Shown here: positions 1-8,796 of the stretch, in pieces
Layout: each line of letters begins with the position of its first letter
Position numbering within the stretch: position 1 is the first letter of the stretch
Origin: Jannaschia sp. Os4
GTDB lineage: Bacteria > Pseudomonadota > Alphaproteobacteria > Rhodobacterales > Rhodobacteraceae
Reading direction: 5' to 3'
DNA length: 64,000 nucleotides
Assembly: GCF_016820245.1 (NCBI RefSeq)
Contig: NZ_JAFCAR010000004.1
Location: 186,001-250,000, forward strand
Notes under the pieces: model-generated
The model's database searches: none
The model's input: only the letters and a program-made list of their open reading frames with translations
What the model was told of the DNA's origin: nothing
Translations under genes and position numbers: made by a program

Positions 1-2099
1 ACACCGCCGACCGGATGCGCGAGTTCGAGCAGGTGGCCTCGTGGGGCCGCAAGCTCGACCTCCCCACCCGCATGATGAGCGTGTCCGACCTCAAGGACGC
101 CTACCCCTTCATGGAGACGCACGACCTCGCGGGCGGCTTCTGGGACGCGCATGACGGCGACGCGGACCCCGCCTCGCTCACCGGCGCGCTGGCGGCGGGC
201 GCACGGCAGATGGGCGCCACGATCCACCGCTTCCGCCCCGCCACGGGCGTGTCGCGCGACGGCGACGAATGGATCGTCCACACCGACAAGGGCGACATCC
301 GCTGCCACTACGTCGTCAACGCGGGCGGCTGCTACGCGCAGCGCATCGGCGAGTGGTTCAGGCCCTTCGGCGGCCGCACCGTCCCCATGACCGTGCTCCA
401 GCATCAATACCTGCTGACCGAGGAGATCCCCGAACTCGTCGAATGGACGAAGGAGCATGGCCGCAAGGTGCCCCTCCTGCGCGACCCCGACGTGTCCTAC
501 TACCTGCGGCAGGAGAAGGCGGGCCTGAACCTCGGCCCCTACGAGCGTGGCGGCCAGCCCTACTGGACCGACGGCTCGATGCCCGAGGACTTCTCCTTCC
601 AGCTCTTCCCCGACGACCTCGACCGGCTGGAGCCCTACATCGAGGACGCGATGGCCCGCGTGCCCCTCCTCGGCACAGCGGGCATCAACAAGGTCATCAA
701 CGGCCCCATCCCCTACGCCCCCGACGGCCTGCCGCTGATCGGCCCGATGCCGGGGGTGCCCAACGCCTTCGAGGCCTGCGTCTTCACCTTCGGCATCGCG
801 CAGGCGGGCGGCGCGGGAAAGCTGCTGACCGACTGGATCGTCGAGGGCGCGCCCGAATGGGACGCATGGTCCATGGACCCCCGCCGCTTCACCGGCTGGG
901 CCGACCAAGCGGCGGCGGACGCGATGGGCCTGCAGGTCTACCGCCACGAATACGCGATCCACCACCCGCACCACGCGTGGCCCGAGGGCCGCGACAAGCG
1001 CCTCTCCCCGGTCCACGACAGCCTGCTGGCGGCGGGCGCGCAGATGGGCGCCTTCGGCGGGTGGGAGCGCGCGATGTGGTTCGCCCGCCCCGGCGACGAC
1101 ACGTCCGAAGCGGCGACCGAGACGTATCAACGCCAAGGCCCGTGGTGGGGCGCGGTGCAGGAGGAGGTGGCCGCCGTGCGCGACGGCGTCGGCGTCATCG
1201 ACATCTGCGGCTTCTCGCGCTTCAACCTCTCGGGCGAGGGCGCTGCCGACTGGCTCGCCGCCAAGATCGCCACGCGGATGCCGAAGGTGGGCCGCCTCGC
1301 CCTCGCCTACCTGCGCGACGGCCACGGGCGCTGCCTGACCGAGTTCTCGATCCTCCGCCACGCGCAGGACCACTTCACCCTCATCACCGCCGCCGCCGCC
1401 CAGTGGCACGACTGGGACGCGCTTGCCCACGACCTGCCCAACGGCCTGTCGCTCACGGACCATACGGGCGACTACTCCACCCTTCTCGTCACGGGGCCGA
1501 AGTCACGCGACCTGCTCCGGTCCCTGCAGACCGAGGCCGACCTCCACGCCCCGTGGCTGACCCATCAGGGGGCCCGCGTCGCGGGCATCGCCTGCGCCCT
1601 CGCCCGCGTCTCCTTCGCGGGCGAGCTCGGGTGGGAGATCCACGCCGCCAACGCCGACATCCCCGCCCTGTGGGACGCCGTGACCGGCGCGGGCGCGCGG
1701 CCCTTCGGGATGATCGCCCTCGACTCCATGCGGCTGGAGAAGGGCTGGCTCGCGTGGAAGGCCGACATCTCCAACGATTACACCCTGGAGCAGCTCGGCC
1801 TGTCGCGCTTCCTGCGCGCGCCGGACGAGGCCGACACCCGCCTCGTCCTTCTGGAGCACGAGGGCGAGGCCGAGCCGCTCTACATGTCGAACGTCCTGTC
1901 GGGCGGCGCCATCGTCGGCGAGACCACCTCCGCCGCCTACGGGCACCGCACGGGCAAGCCGCTCGTGCTCGCCATGCTGCCGGTCGCGCTGACCGAGCCG
2001 GGGACCGAGCTGGAGGTCGAGCTCTTCGGCGCGCCGGTCGCGGCACGGGTGCTCGAGGGCCCGGCATGGGACGCCGGGTTCGAGAGGATACGCGCGTGA
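1..2099 (+). CDS. FAD-dependent oxidoreductase / GcvT-fold protein (dimethylglycine or sarcosine dehydrogenase-like), 5' end missing
   Basis: The reading frame is open from base 3 to the TGA at 2097-2099, so the start and the N-terminal FAD-binding Rossmann motif lie before the window; about 698 residues remain of a family usually near 810. The visible part is the rest of a DAO-type FAD domain (e.g. NAGGCYAQRIGEW, GLPLIGPMPG) followed from about nucleotide 1000 by a GcvT/aminomethyltransferase domain (GGWERAMWF, SFAGELGWEIH, DSMRLEKGWLAW). This architecture belongs to dimethylglycine/sarcosine dehydrogenases that oxidise N-methyl groups and pass one-carbon units to tetrahydrofolate. The exact substrate cannot be read from sequence. 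A related gene follows 96 bp downstream on the same strand, suggesting a methylated-amine catabolic unit. Confidence 0.85.
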   Translation, partial: TADRMREFEQVASWGRKLDLPTRMMSVSDLKDAYPFMETHDLAGGFWDAHDGDADPASLTGALAAGARQMGATIHRFRPATGVSRDGDEWIVHTDKGDIRCHYVVNAGGCYAQRIGEWFRPFGGRTVPMTVLQHQYLLTEEIPELVEWTKEHGRKVPLLRDPDVSYYLRQEKAGLNLGPYERGGQPYWTDGSMPEDFSFQLFPDDLDRLEPYIEDAMARVPLLGTAGINKVINGPIPYAPDGLPLIGPMPGVPNAFEACVFTFGIAQAGGAGKLLTDWIVEGAPEWDAWSMDPRRFTGWADQAAADAMGLQVYRHEYAIHHPHHAWPEGRDKRLSPVHDSLLAAGAQMGAFGGWERAMWFARPGDDTSEAATETYQRQGPWWGAVQEEVAAVRDGVGVIDICGFSRFNLSGEGAADWLAAKIATRMPKVGRLALAYLRDGHGRCLTEFSILRHAQDHFTLITAAAAQWHDWDALAHDLPNGLSLTDHTGDYSTLLVTGPKSRDLLRSLQTEADLHAPWLTHQGARVAGIACALARVSFAGELGWEIHAANADIPALWDAVTGAGARPFGMIALDSMRLEKGWLAWKADISNDYTLEQLGLSRFLRAPDEADTRLVLLEHEGEAEPLYMSNVLSGGAIVGETTSAAYGHRTGKPLVLAMLPVALTEPGTELEVELFGAPVAARVLEGPAWDAGFERIRA

Positions 2100-2195
2100 G
2101 AGCGGTCGCCGTGATGCCGCGGCGCGGCGAGACCGGCCGGAATGTCCGTGAAATCCCCGTACGTTTCGTGAAGACCGGGGCCGGAGGTCCGTACG

Positions 2196-4619
2196 ATGCG
2201 TGAAGAAGCCCGCGTCGTGATCATCGGCGGCGGCGTCGTCGGCTGCTCGGTCGCCTACCACCTCGCCAAGCTCGGCTGGGACCCCATCCTGCTGGAGCGC
2301 AGGCGGCTGACCTCCGGCACCACATGGCACGCCGCCGGCCTCATCGCCCAACTCCGCGCGACGCCCGCCATGACGCGGCTCGCGAAGTACAGCCAGGAAC
2401 TATACGGCGGGCTGGAGGCCGAGACCGGCATCGCGACGGGATTCAAGCGCGTCGGCTCCATCACCGTGGCATTGACCGACGACCGCCGCGAGGAGATCGC
2501 GCGGCAGGCCGGCATGGCCCGCGCCTTCGGCGTCGAAGTCGAGGAAATATCGCCTGATCAAGCCCTTGCGCGCTATCCCCACCTCAACATCGACGACGTG
2601 AAATCGGCCGTCTGGCTGCCGAAGGACGGCCAAGGCGACCCCGCCAACATCGCGCTCTCGCTTGCCAAGGGCGCCCGCCAGAACGGCGCGACGGTGCTGG
2701 AGAACACCGAGGTCAGGGGCGTTACGAGGCAGAGCACGCGCGTCACCCACGTCCATTGGGCACGTGGCGGCGAGATCGGCACCATCGCCTGCGACCACGT
2801 CGTGAACTGCGCCGGCATGTGGGGCCGCGAGGTCGGCGCGATGCTGGGCCACCCCGTGCCCCTCCAGGCCTGCGAGCACTTCTACATCGTCACCGAAGCC
2901 ATTGACGGCCTTGCACAAATGCCCGTCCTTCGCGTGCCGGACGAATGCGCCTACTACAAGGAGGACGCCGGCAAGATGCTGCTCGGCGCCTTCGAGCCGG
3001 TGGCCAAGCCGTGGGGTCCGATCCCCTCCGACTTCGAGTTCGACCAGCTCCCCGAGGACTTCGACCACTTCGAGCCGATCCTCGAACGCGCGGTCGAGCG
3101 GATGCCCATGCTGGCCGAGGCGGGCATCCACACCTTCTTCAACGGCCCCGAGAGCTTCACCCCCGACGACGCCTACCACCTAGGCCCTTGTCCCGGCACG
3201 GAGAACGTCTGGGTCGCGGCGGGCTTCAACTCCATCGGCATCCAGTCGGCGGGCGGCGCGGGGCTGGCCCTGTCGCAGTGGATGGAGGGCGGCGAGATGC
3301 CCTTCGACCTGATGGACGTGGACGTCGCGCGGATGGAGCCGTTCCAATCCAACCGCCGCTACCTCCGCGAGCGCGCGACCGAGACGCTGGGCCTGCTCTA
3401 CGCCGACCACTGGCCCGCCCGGCAGAAGGCCACGGCGCGGGGCGTCCGCCGGTCTCCGCTCCACCGCGAGATGCTGGACCACGGCGCGGTGATGGGCGAG
3501 CTCGCGGGCTGGGAGCGGCCCAACTGGTTCGCCCCGCAAGGAACTGATCCGCAATATGAATACGGCTGGCACCGGACCAACTGGTTCCACGCGCAGGCCC
3601 GCGAGCACCGCGCCGTCCGCGAGGGCGTCGGGCTCTACGACATGTCCTCCTTCGGCAAGCTCAGGATCGAGGGGCGTGACGCGCTGGACCTCCTCCTCCA
3701 CGCCTGTGCCGCCGACCTTGACGTGCCCGTGGGCCGCGTCGTCTACACGCAGATGCTGAACGCGAAGGGCGGGATCGAGGCCGACGTCACCGTCACGCGC
3801 CTGTCCGAGACGGCCTTCCTGATGGTCACCCCCGCCGCCACGCGGGTCCGCGACCAAGAGCGCCTGCGTCGCCTGTCGGGCGACCGCGCGGTCACCGTGA
3901 CGGACGTGACGGCGGGCGAGGCGGTGATGGCGGTGATGGGGCCGAAGGCGCGCGACCTGCTCTCCGCCGTCGTGGGAGACGACATGAGCGACGCCGCGCA
4001 TCCCTTTGGCACCGCGAGAGAAGTCGAGCTGGGCCTCGGCCATGCCCGCCTCCACCGCCTCTCCTACGTGGGCGAGCTGGGATGGGAAGTCTACGTCTCG
4101 TCGGACATGGCCGCCCACGCCTTCGAGACGATATTGGAGGCGGGCGCGGATCACGGCCTGTCCCTCGTCGGCCTGCACGCGATGGACTCGTTGCGGCTGG
4201 AGAAGGGCTTCCGCCACATGGGCCACGACATCACCCTCGCCGACCACGTGCTGGAGGCGGGGCTGGGCTTCGCCTGCCGCAAGTCGGGCGGCTTCGTCGG
4301 CGCCGACGCGGTGGCGGCCAAGCGCGAGGCCGGGCTGGAGGCCCGAATGCTCCAGTTCAAGCTGGCCGACCCCGAGCCGCTCCTGTTCCACGCCGAGCCG
4401 GTGCTGCGGGACGGCGAGGTCGTGGGCCACCTCACCTCGGGCGGCTACGGCCACCATCTTGGGGCGGCGATGGGATTGGGCTACGTGCCCTGCACCGGAG
4501 AGACGGTGGCGGACCTGCTGGCGTCCTCTTGGGAGATCGAGGTCGCCAGGACGCGCGTCGCGGCGAAGGCGTCGCTCAAGCCGATGTACGACCCGGCGGG
4601 CGAACGGATGCGGGGGTAG
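2196..4619 (+). CDS. FAD-dependent oxidoreductase with GcvT C-terminal domain (dimethylglycine dehydrogenase-like)
   Basis: The 807-residue protein is full length for the DMGDH/SARDH family. Residues 7-35 carry the dinucleotide-binding glycines (IIGGGVVGCS), and TTWHAAG at 42-48 contains His45, at the position where this family binds FAD covalently. The FAD domain runs to about residue 390. The GcvT N and C domains follow (GWERPNWF, YVGELGWEVYV, DSLRLEKGFRHMG), where the methylene group is transferred to tetrahydrofolate. It probably acts in the cytoplasm on a secondary or tertiary N-methylated amine such as dimethylglycine. It is paralogous to the preceding gene, and two palindromes lie directly after its stop. 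The substrate is inferred from family membership only. Confidence 0.88.
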   Translation: MREEARVVIIGGGVVGCSVAYHLAKLGWDPILLERRRLTSGTTWHAAGLIAQLRATPAMTRLAKYSQELYGGLEAETGIATGFKRVGSITVALTDDRREEIARQAGMARAFGVEVEEISPDQALARYPHLNIDDVKSAVWLPKDGQGDPANIALSLAKGARQNGATVLENTEVRGVTRQSTRVTHVHWARGGEIGTIACDHVVNCAGMWGREVGAMLGHPVPLQACEHFYIVTEAIDGLAQMPVLRVPDECAYYKEDAGKMLLGAFEPVAKPWGPIPSDFEFDQLPEDFDHFEPILERAVERMPMLAEAGIHTFFNGPESFTPDDAYHLGPCPGTENVWVAAGFNSIGIQSAGGAGLALSQWMEGGEMPFDLMDVDVARMEPFQSNRRYLRERATETLGLLYADHWPARQKATARGVRRSPLHREMLDHGAVMGELAGWERPNWFAPQGTDPQYEYGWHRTNWFHAQAREHRAVREGVGLYDMSSFGKLRIEGRDALDLLLHACAADLDVPVGRVVYTQMLNAKGGIEADVTVTRLSETAFLMVTPAATRVRDQERLRRLSGDRAVTVTDVTAGEAVMAVMGPKARDLLSAVVGDDMSDAAHPFGTAREVELGLGHARLHRLSYVGELGWEVYVSSDMAAHAFETILEAGADHGLSLVGLHAMDSLRLEKGFRHMGHDITLADHVLEAGLGFACRKSGGFVGADAVAAKREAGLEARMLQFKLADPEPLLFHAEPVLRDGEVVGHLTSGGYGHHLGAAMGLGYVPCTGETVADLLASSWEIEVARTRVAAKASLKPMYDPAGERMRG

Positions 4620-4672
4620 ATGGGGTGAAACCCCATCCTGCGAGGACCCGTGGGATGGGGTTCTACCCCATC
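4619..4672. repeat. Pair of identical-arm palindromes between convergent genes (REP-like / bidirectional terminator)
   Basis: GATGGGGT-GAA-ACCCCATC at 4619-4637 and GATGGGGT-TCT-ACCCCATC at 4654-4672 have the same 8-bp arms and different 3-base loops. They lie between the convergent GcvT-oxidoreductase and M32 peptidase genes, and the second copy overlaps the peptidase stop codon. Each can form a stable hairpin on either strand, and arms of one copy can pair with arms of the other. Position suggests transcription termination or 3' end protection in both directions. The identical arms also look like a repeated extragenic palindrome, but copy number elsewhere cannot be seen here. Confidence 0.7.
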
Positions 4673-6137
4673 ACGGATAGAGATCCCCGAACTTCGCCTC
4701 GAGGTAGTCGAGCAGCGGCTCCGCCGACGGGGCCTCCCCCGTCGCGTGGCGGATCGTCTCGACCGGCTCGCGCAGGCCCCCGAACCGCTGCACCCGGTCG
4801 CCCATCCAGCGCGTGGCGGGCGACGGGTCACCCTTCGCCAGCGCGTCGTCGATCCCGTCCACGTCGCGCCGGGCGGCGGCCATGAGGCAGCCCGCGTAGA
4901 GGTTGCCCAAGGAATAGGTCGGGAAGTAGCCGAACAGCCCGACCGACCAGTGCACGTCCTGCAGGAAGCCGTTCGACGGCTTGTCCACCGCCTGCCCGAA
5001 ATCGGCCGCGTAGCGGTCGTTCCACGCTGCCTCCAGGTCGTCCACTTGCAGCTCGCCCCGCATCAGCGCCCGCTCCAGGTCGAAGCGCAGCATGACGTGG
5101 AGGTTGTAATGCACCTCGTCCGCCTCGGTGCGGATGTAGCCGGTGCGGACCGCGTTCACCGCGCGGTAGAACTCGCGCTCCGACCCCACCCCGATCTCGC
5201 CGAACGTGTCGCGCATCCGACCGTAGAGCCAGCCGCAGAACGGCTCCGACCGCCCCATCTGGTTCTCGTAGCTGCGCGACTGGCTTTCGTGCACGCCCAT
5301 CGACACGCCGCTGCCGAGCGGGGTCATGAGATGCGCTTGGTCGATGGTCTGCTCGTAGGCGGCGTGGCCGACCTCGTGGATCGTCGAGTAGAGGCAGTTG
5401 AACGGGTCCGCCTCGTCCACCCGCGTGGTGATGCGGACGTCGTTGCCCGAGCCCGACGAGAACGGGTGGACGGCGAGGTCGATGCGGCCCCGCGCGAAGT
5501 CGTAGCCGAAGGCACCCGCGATCTCGGCGGCCAGCGTCAGTTGCGCCTCCTTGGGGAAGTGCCCCGATAGGCGGGGGGCCGGCGCGCCCGCGAGGCAGCG
5601 CTCGCGCAGCGCGACCAGCCCGGGGCGCATCGCGTCGAACATCGCGGCCATGTCGGCGGCGACCGCGCCGGGCTCGTAGTCCTGCATCAGCGCGTCGTAG
5701 GGGTCGTCCCCGTCCGCCAGCGCCTCGCCCTCCTCGCGGCGCAGGCGCACGACCTCGGCCAGCACGGGCAGAAAGGCCGCCGGGTCCTCGTTGGACCGCG
5801 CCTGCGCCCAGACGCCCTGGGCCATGGAGGTGACGCGGGCGATCTCGGTGGCCAGCGCGGCGGGCACCTTAAGGTTGCGCTCGTAGGAGCGGCGGACCTC
5901 GCGGAGTTTCGCGGCCCCAACCTCGTCCGCCGGCTCGGCCCCGGCGAGCCATACGCCGATGCGGGGGTCCGTGCGCCGGGCGTGCAGCACCGATTCTAGC
6001 GCGGCCGATTCCTCGGCCCGCTGGGGCGCCGCGCCGCGCGGCATCACCGTCTCCTGGTCCCAGCCGAGGCGGCCCGCGACCGAACCGAGGGCTTGGGTCG
6101 TGCGGACGTGGTCCATGAGGTCGGAATAGGCGGTCAT
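4671..6137 (-). CDS. Carboxypeptidase Taq family metallopeptidase (M32)
   Basis: The 488-residue protein shows the M32 signature series: HPFSSG at 224-229, DVRITT at 233-238, the zinc site HEVGH at 254-258, HESQSR about 30 residues on, and GFLQDVHW near the end. It should be a cytoplasmic zinc-dependent carboxypeptidase removing C-terminal residues from peptides. The start chosen is the ATG at 6137 (MTAYSDLMDHV), because the family N-terminus begins there and its ATGA overlaps the ctaA stop by 4 nt. The open frame continues upstream only as an antisense/alternative-frame artefact over ctaA. Co-transcription with ctaA is likely, but no functional link is obvious. Confidence 0.93.
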   Translation of the reverse strand: MTAYSDLMDHVRTTQALGSVAGRLGWDQETVMPRGAAPQRAEESAALESVLHARRTDPRIGVWLAGAEPADEVGAAKLREVRRSYERNLKVPAALATEIARVTSMAQGVWAQARSNEDPAAFLPVLAEVVRLRREEGEALADGDDPYDALMQDYEPGAVAADMAAMFDAMRPGLVALRERCLAGAPAPRLSGHFPKEAQLTLAAEIAGAFGYDFARGRIDLAVHPFSSGSGNDVRITTRVDEADPFNCLYSTIHEVGHAAYEQTIDQAHLMTPLGSGVSMGVHESQSRSYENQMGRSEPFCGWLYGRMRDTFGEIGVGSEREFYRAVNAVRTGYIRTEADEVHYNLHVMLRFDLERALMRGELQVDDLEAAWNDRYAADFGQAVDKPSNGFLQDVHWSVGLFGYFPTYSLGNLYAGCLMAAARRDVDGIDDALAKGDPSPATRWMGDRVQRFGGLREPVETIRHATGEAPSAEPLLDYLEAKFGDLYP

Positions 6138-7273
6138 GGGCGGACGGTCCTCACGGATTGGGCGAGCGGGTAAAGCGCGCGGTGGCGGGCGCGGAGCGTC
6201 AGGACGGTGAGCACCACCGCCCCGAACTGGTGGAGGATGGCCCACTGGATCGGCACGCCCTCCAGCACGGTGACGATGCCGAGGACCATCTGGAGGATCA
6301 CCATGACCCCCACGGCGGCGAAGGCCCCGCGGGTGGCGGCATGGGCCGAGCGGCGGGCGCGCCATGCGGCGTAGAGGGCTAGGGCCACGAGGATGTAGCC
6401 GAAGAGGCGGTGGAGGAACTGCACGGTCCCGTGATTCTCGGTCAGGTTCCGCCACCATGGGGAGAGATCCCACATGCCGACGGGGAAGAGGCCGCCATTC
6501 ATGGTGGGCCAGTCGCGGACCCAGAGGCCCGCGTCGATGCCCGCGACCAGGGCGCCCCAGACGACCTGCCACAGCGTCAGGCCGAAGAGCACCGCGCCCC
6601 ATGTCGCGAGGCGCGGCTCGGCGAGGCGGCGGGCCTGCAGCAGGTCGGACGCCGGGCGGGCCAGTTGCAGCAGGAACCACGCGATGAGCGACAGGATCAC
6701 GAAGGCCAGCGTGAGGTGCGTGGCGAGGCGGTAGGAGGCGACGTCGAGCATCGTGCCGGTCAGCCCGGAGGACACCATCCACCAGCCGATCGCGCCCTGC
6801 AGCCCGCCGAGGGCGCCCAGCAGCACGAGGCGTCCGGTCCAGCCAGGTGGGACGGCCTTGGCGGCGAGGAGGATCAGCAGGCCCGCGGCCCACACGAGGC
6901 CGATCACGCGTCCCAGCTGCCGGTGGCCCCATTCCCACCAGTAGATTACCTTGAACTCCGCGAGGGTCATCCCGCTGTTCTGCAACTGGTATTCGGGGAT
7001 CTGGCGATACAGCTCGAACTCGACCTGCCAGTCCGCCTCGCTCAGCGGTGGGATCGCGCCGGTGAGCGGCTTCCACTCCGTGATCGACAGCCCCGAGTCG
7101 GTCAGGCGCGTCATCCCGCCCACGGCGACCATCAGCACCACGAGGCCGAAGAGCAGCGCCAGCCACGCGCGGACCCAGCCGCGCTTGCCGCGCCGTGCCC
7201 GGTCGATGCCGCCCGAGTTGGTCGCGGGCCGCTCGGTGGTGGTGACCTCCTCGAAGATCGCGCGCTTGGCCAT
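6134..7273 (-). CDS. ctaA: Heme A synthase (CtaA/Cox15)
   Basis: The 379-residue polytopic membrane protein converts heme O to heme A for the aa3-type cytochrome c oxidase. It shows the alphaproteobacterial/mitochondrial Cox15 pattern: a first helix at about residues 36-54, the GGMTRLTDSGLSITEW loop, the EWGHRQLGR heme-ligand region, ATHLTLA, NHGTVQFLHR and LHQFGAV with the conserved histidines. The start at 7273 (MAKRAIFEE) is preferred over a codon 33 nt upstream because it gives the usual short cytoplasmic N-terminus. Its last codons overlap the M32 peptidase start. No other cytochrome oxidase genes are in the window. Confidence 0.93.
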   Translation of the reverse strand: MAKRAIFEEVTTTERPATNSGGIDRARRGKRGWVRAWLALLFGLVVLMVAVGGMTRLTDSGLSITEWKPLTGAIPPLSEADWQVEFELYRQIPEYQLQNSGMTLAEFKVIYWWEWGHRQLGRVIGLVWAAGLLILLAAKAVPPGWTGRLVLLGALGGLQGAIGWWMVSSGLTGTMLDVASYRLATHLTLAFVILSLIAWFLLQLARPASDLLQARRLAEPRLATWGAVLFGLTLWQVVWGALVAGIDAGLWVRDWPTMNGGLFPVGMWDLSPWWRNLTENHGTVQFLHRLFGYILVALALYAAWRARRSAHAATRGAFAAVGVMVILQMVLGIVTVLEGVPIQWAILHQFGAVVLTVLTLRARHRALYPLAQSVRTVRP

Positions 7274-7358
7274 GAAAGCTCCGTCCGTCCGTGTCGCGGG
7301 GGTCATCTAGGGCGGATGCGGGCGGGATGCACGGGGCGCGTCGGTCGCAGGGCGGGGG

Positions 7359-8105
7359 TCAGTCGCCCCGCTCCTTCCAGCGCACCATCTGGCGCATCAC
7401 GCCGTGCAGGATCTGCGCGTCCGTCCGGGTCAGCGGCATCCGCGACCACAGGTTCCGCAACGCGAGCTTCATCGACGGCGCCTTGCCCTCGGGGAAGAAG
7501 AACCCCGCCCGGTCGAGGGCCTGCTCGTAGTGGTCGGCCAAGGCCGCGCGCTCGGCCTCGACGGCGAACTCGGTCCCGCCCATCTCCATCCGCGCCCCTT
7601 CCATCCCGCGCGACGCGCGGTGCCATTCGTAGGCCATCAGGACGACCGCCTGCGCGAGGTTGAGCGATGGAAAGGCCGGGTTCGTCGGCGCCGCGACGAT
7701 GGCGTGGGCGAGGGCCACGTCCTCCTTCTCCAGCCCCGCGCGCTCGGGGCCGAAGAGAACGGCGACCTTCTGGCCCTCGGCGATGCGGCGCGCGGCCTCG
7801 GCCATCGCGGCCTCGGGGTCCAGCACGGGCTTGGTCAGCGCGCGGTCCCTCGCCGTGGTGGCGACGACCCAATGGCGGTCGGCCACGGCCTCCTCGACGG
7901 TCCCGGTCACCATCGCGTCGTCCAAGAGGCGCCCCGCCCCCGATGCCAAGGCCACTGCGCGCGGGTTCGGCCAGCCGTCGCGCGGCCCCACGACCCGCAT
8001 CCGGTCCAGCCGCCAGTTCCACATCGCGCGGGCGGCGGCGCCCACGTTCTCGCCCATCTGCGGGCGGACGAGGACGAAGGCGGGGGTGGAGGGCAGGTCG
8101 GGCAT
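7359..8105 (-). CDS. trmJ: tRNA (cytidine/uridine-2'-O-)-methyltransferase, TrmJ-type SPOUT protein
   Basis: The 248-residue protein is a SpoU/TrmH-class methyltransferase. Near the N-terminus it has MGENVGAAARAM (motif 1), and further on VLFGPERAGLEKEDV (motif 2) and PSLNLAQAVVLMAYE (motif 3), which form the knotted SAM-binding site. Length and the C-terminal helical extension fit TrmJ, which 2'-O-methylates position 32 of tRNAs in E. coli. It stands alone on the minus strand, divergent from the following ThiE-like gene with 79 bp between the starts. Another RNA 2'-O-methyltransferase substrate is possible. Confidence 0.85.
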   Translation of the reverse strand: MPDLPSTPAFVLVRPQMGENVGAAARAMWNWRLDRMRVVGPRDGWPNPRAVALASGAGRLLDDAMVTGTVEEAVADRHWVVATTARDRALTKPVLDPEAAMAEAARRIAEGQKVAVLFGPERAGLEKEDVALAHAIVAAPTNPAFPSLNLAQAVVLMAYEWHRASRGMEGARMEMGGTEFAVEAERAALADHYEQALDRAGFFFPEGKAPSMKLALRNLWSRMPLTRTDAQILHGVMRQMVRWKERGD

Positions 8106-8184
8106 GGGCGCGGCGCCTAGCCCGCCCGCGCTTGCGGGGCAACGGGCGCGCGGCTACGGGACGCCGGACGGACAGGAGGCCCGG

Positions 8185-8796
8185 ATGGACGACACGAACG
8201 ACGACGGGCCGCAGATCTACCTCGTCACCCCGCCCGAGGCGGACAGCACCCTGCCCGACCGCGTGGCCGCCGTGCTGGACGCGACGGCCATCGCCTGCGT
8301 GCGCCTGTCGCTGTCGACCCGCGACGAGGGCCGGATCGTGCAGGCGGCGGACGGATTGCGCGAGGTCTGCCACGCGCGCGACGTGCCGCTGGTCATTGCG
8401 GACCATCCGGGGCTGGTGACGCGGCTGGGGCTGGACGGGGTCCACCTGACGGACCCGCGCGGCATCCGGGCGCTGCGCAAGGACTGGGGCGACGATCCGA
8501 TCGTCGGCGCGTGGGCGGGCACGTCCCGGCACGACGGCATGAACGCGGGCGAGGCGGGGGCGGACTACGTCTCCTTCGGCCCCTTGCGGGGCGTGGGCGA
8601 CGAACCCGCCGCCGACGCGGACCTCTTCGCGTGGTGGTCCGAGATGATCGAGCTGCCCGTCGTGGCGGAGGGCGGGTTGGACGTCGCCGCCGTCGAGGCG
8701 CTGGCCCCGGTGGCCGATTTCCTCGCGGTGGGCGAGGAGGTGTGGGGGGACGATCCGGTGGGCGCGCTCCGGGCGCTCCTGGCGCCGATCCTCTAG
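8185..8796 (+). CDS. ThiE/TenI-family protein (thiamine phosphate synthase-like, divergent)
   Basis: The ATG at 8185 gives 203 residues, preceded by GGAGG at about 8 nt. The fold pattern of the thiamine phosphate synthase/TenI barrel is visible: IYLVTPP at the start, LGLDGVHLTD in the middle, GADYVSFGPL, then LPVVAEGGLDVAAVEAL. However, the QLRxK segment and the Thr/Lys pair after the FGP loop that bind the pyrimidine diphosphate are not evident (FGPLRGVGDEP). It may therefore be a TenI-like or non-catalytic relative rather than a true ThiE. Its TAG stop shares CTAG with the convergent olsA. No thiamine operon partners are nearby. Confidence 0.72.
   Translation: MDDTNDDGPQIYLVTPPEADSTLPDRVAAVLDATAIACVRLSLSTRDEGRIVQAADGLREVCHARDVPLVIADHPGLVTRLGLDGVHLTDPRGIRALRKDWGDDPIVGAWAGTSRHDGMNAGEAGADYVSFGPLRGVGDEPAADADLFAWWSEMIELPVVAEGGLDVAAVEALAPVADFLAVGEEVWGDDPVGALRALLAPIL

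Noticed and set aside
2100-2195. Possible small gene or promoter between the two GcvT-type genes
   Set aside because: No start with ribosome-binding site and conserved-looking product; only short imperfect repeats.
6138-7166. N-terminal extension of the M32 peptidase frame across ctaA
   Set aside because: The extension is an alternative frame of ctaA with no family similarity; the peptidase family start is at 6137 and overlaps the ctaA stop as ATGA.
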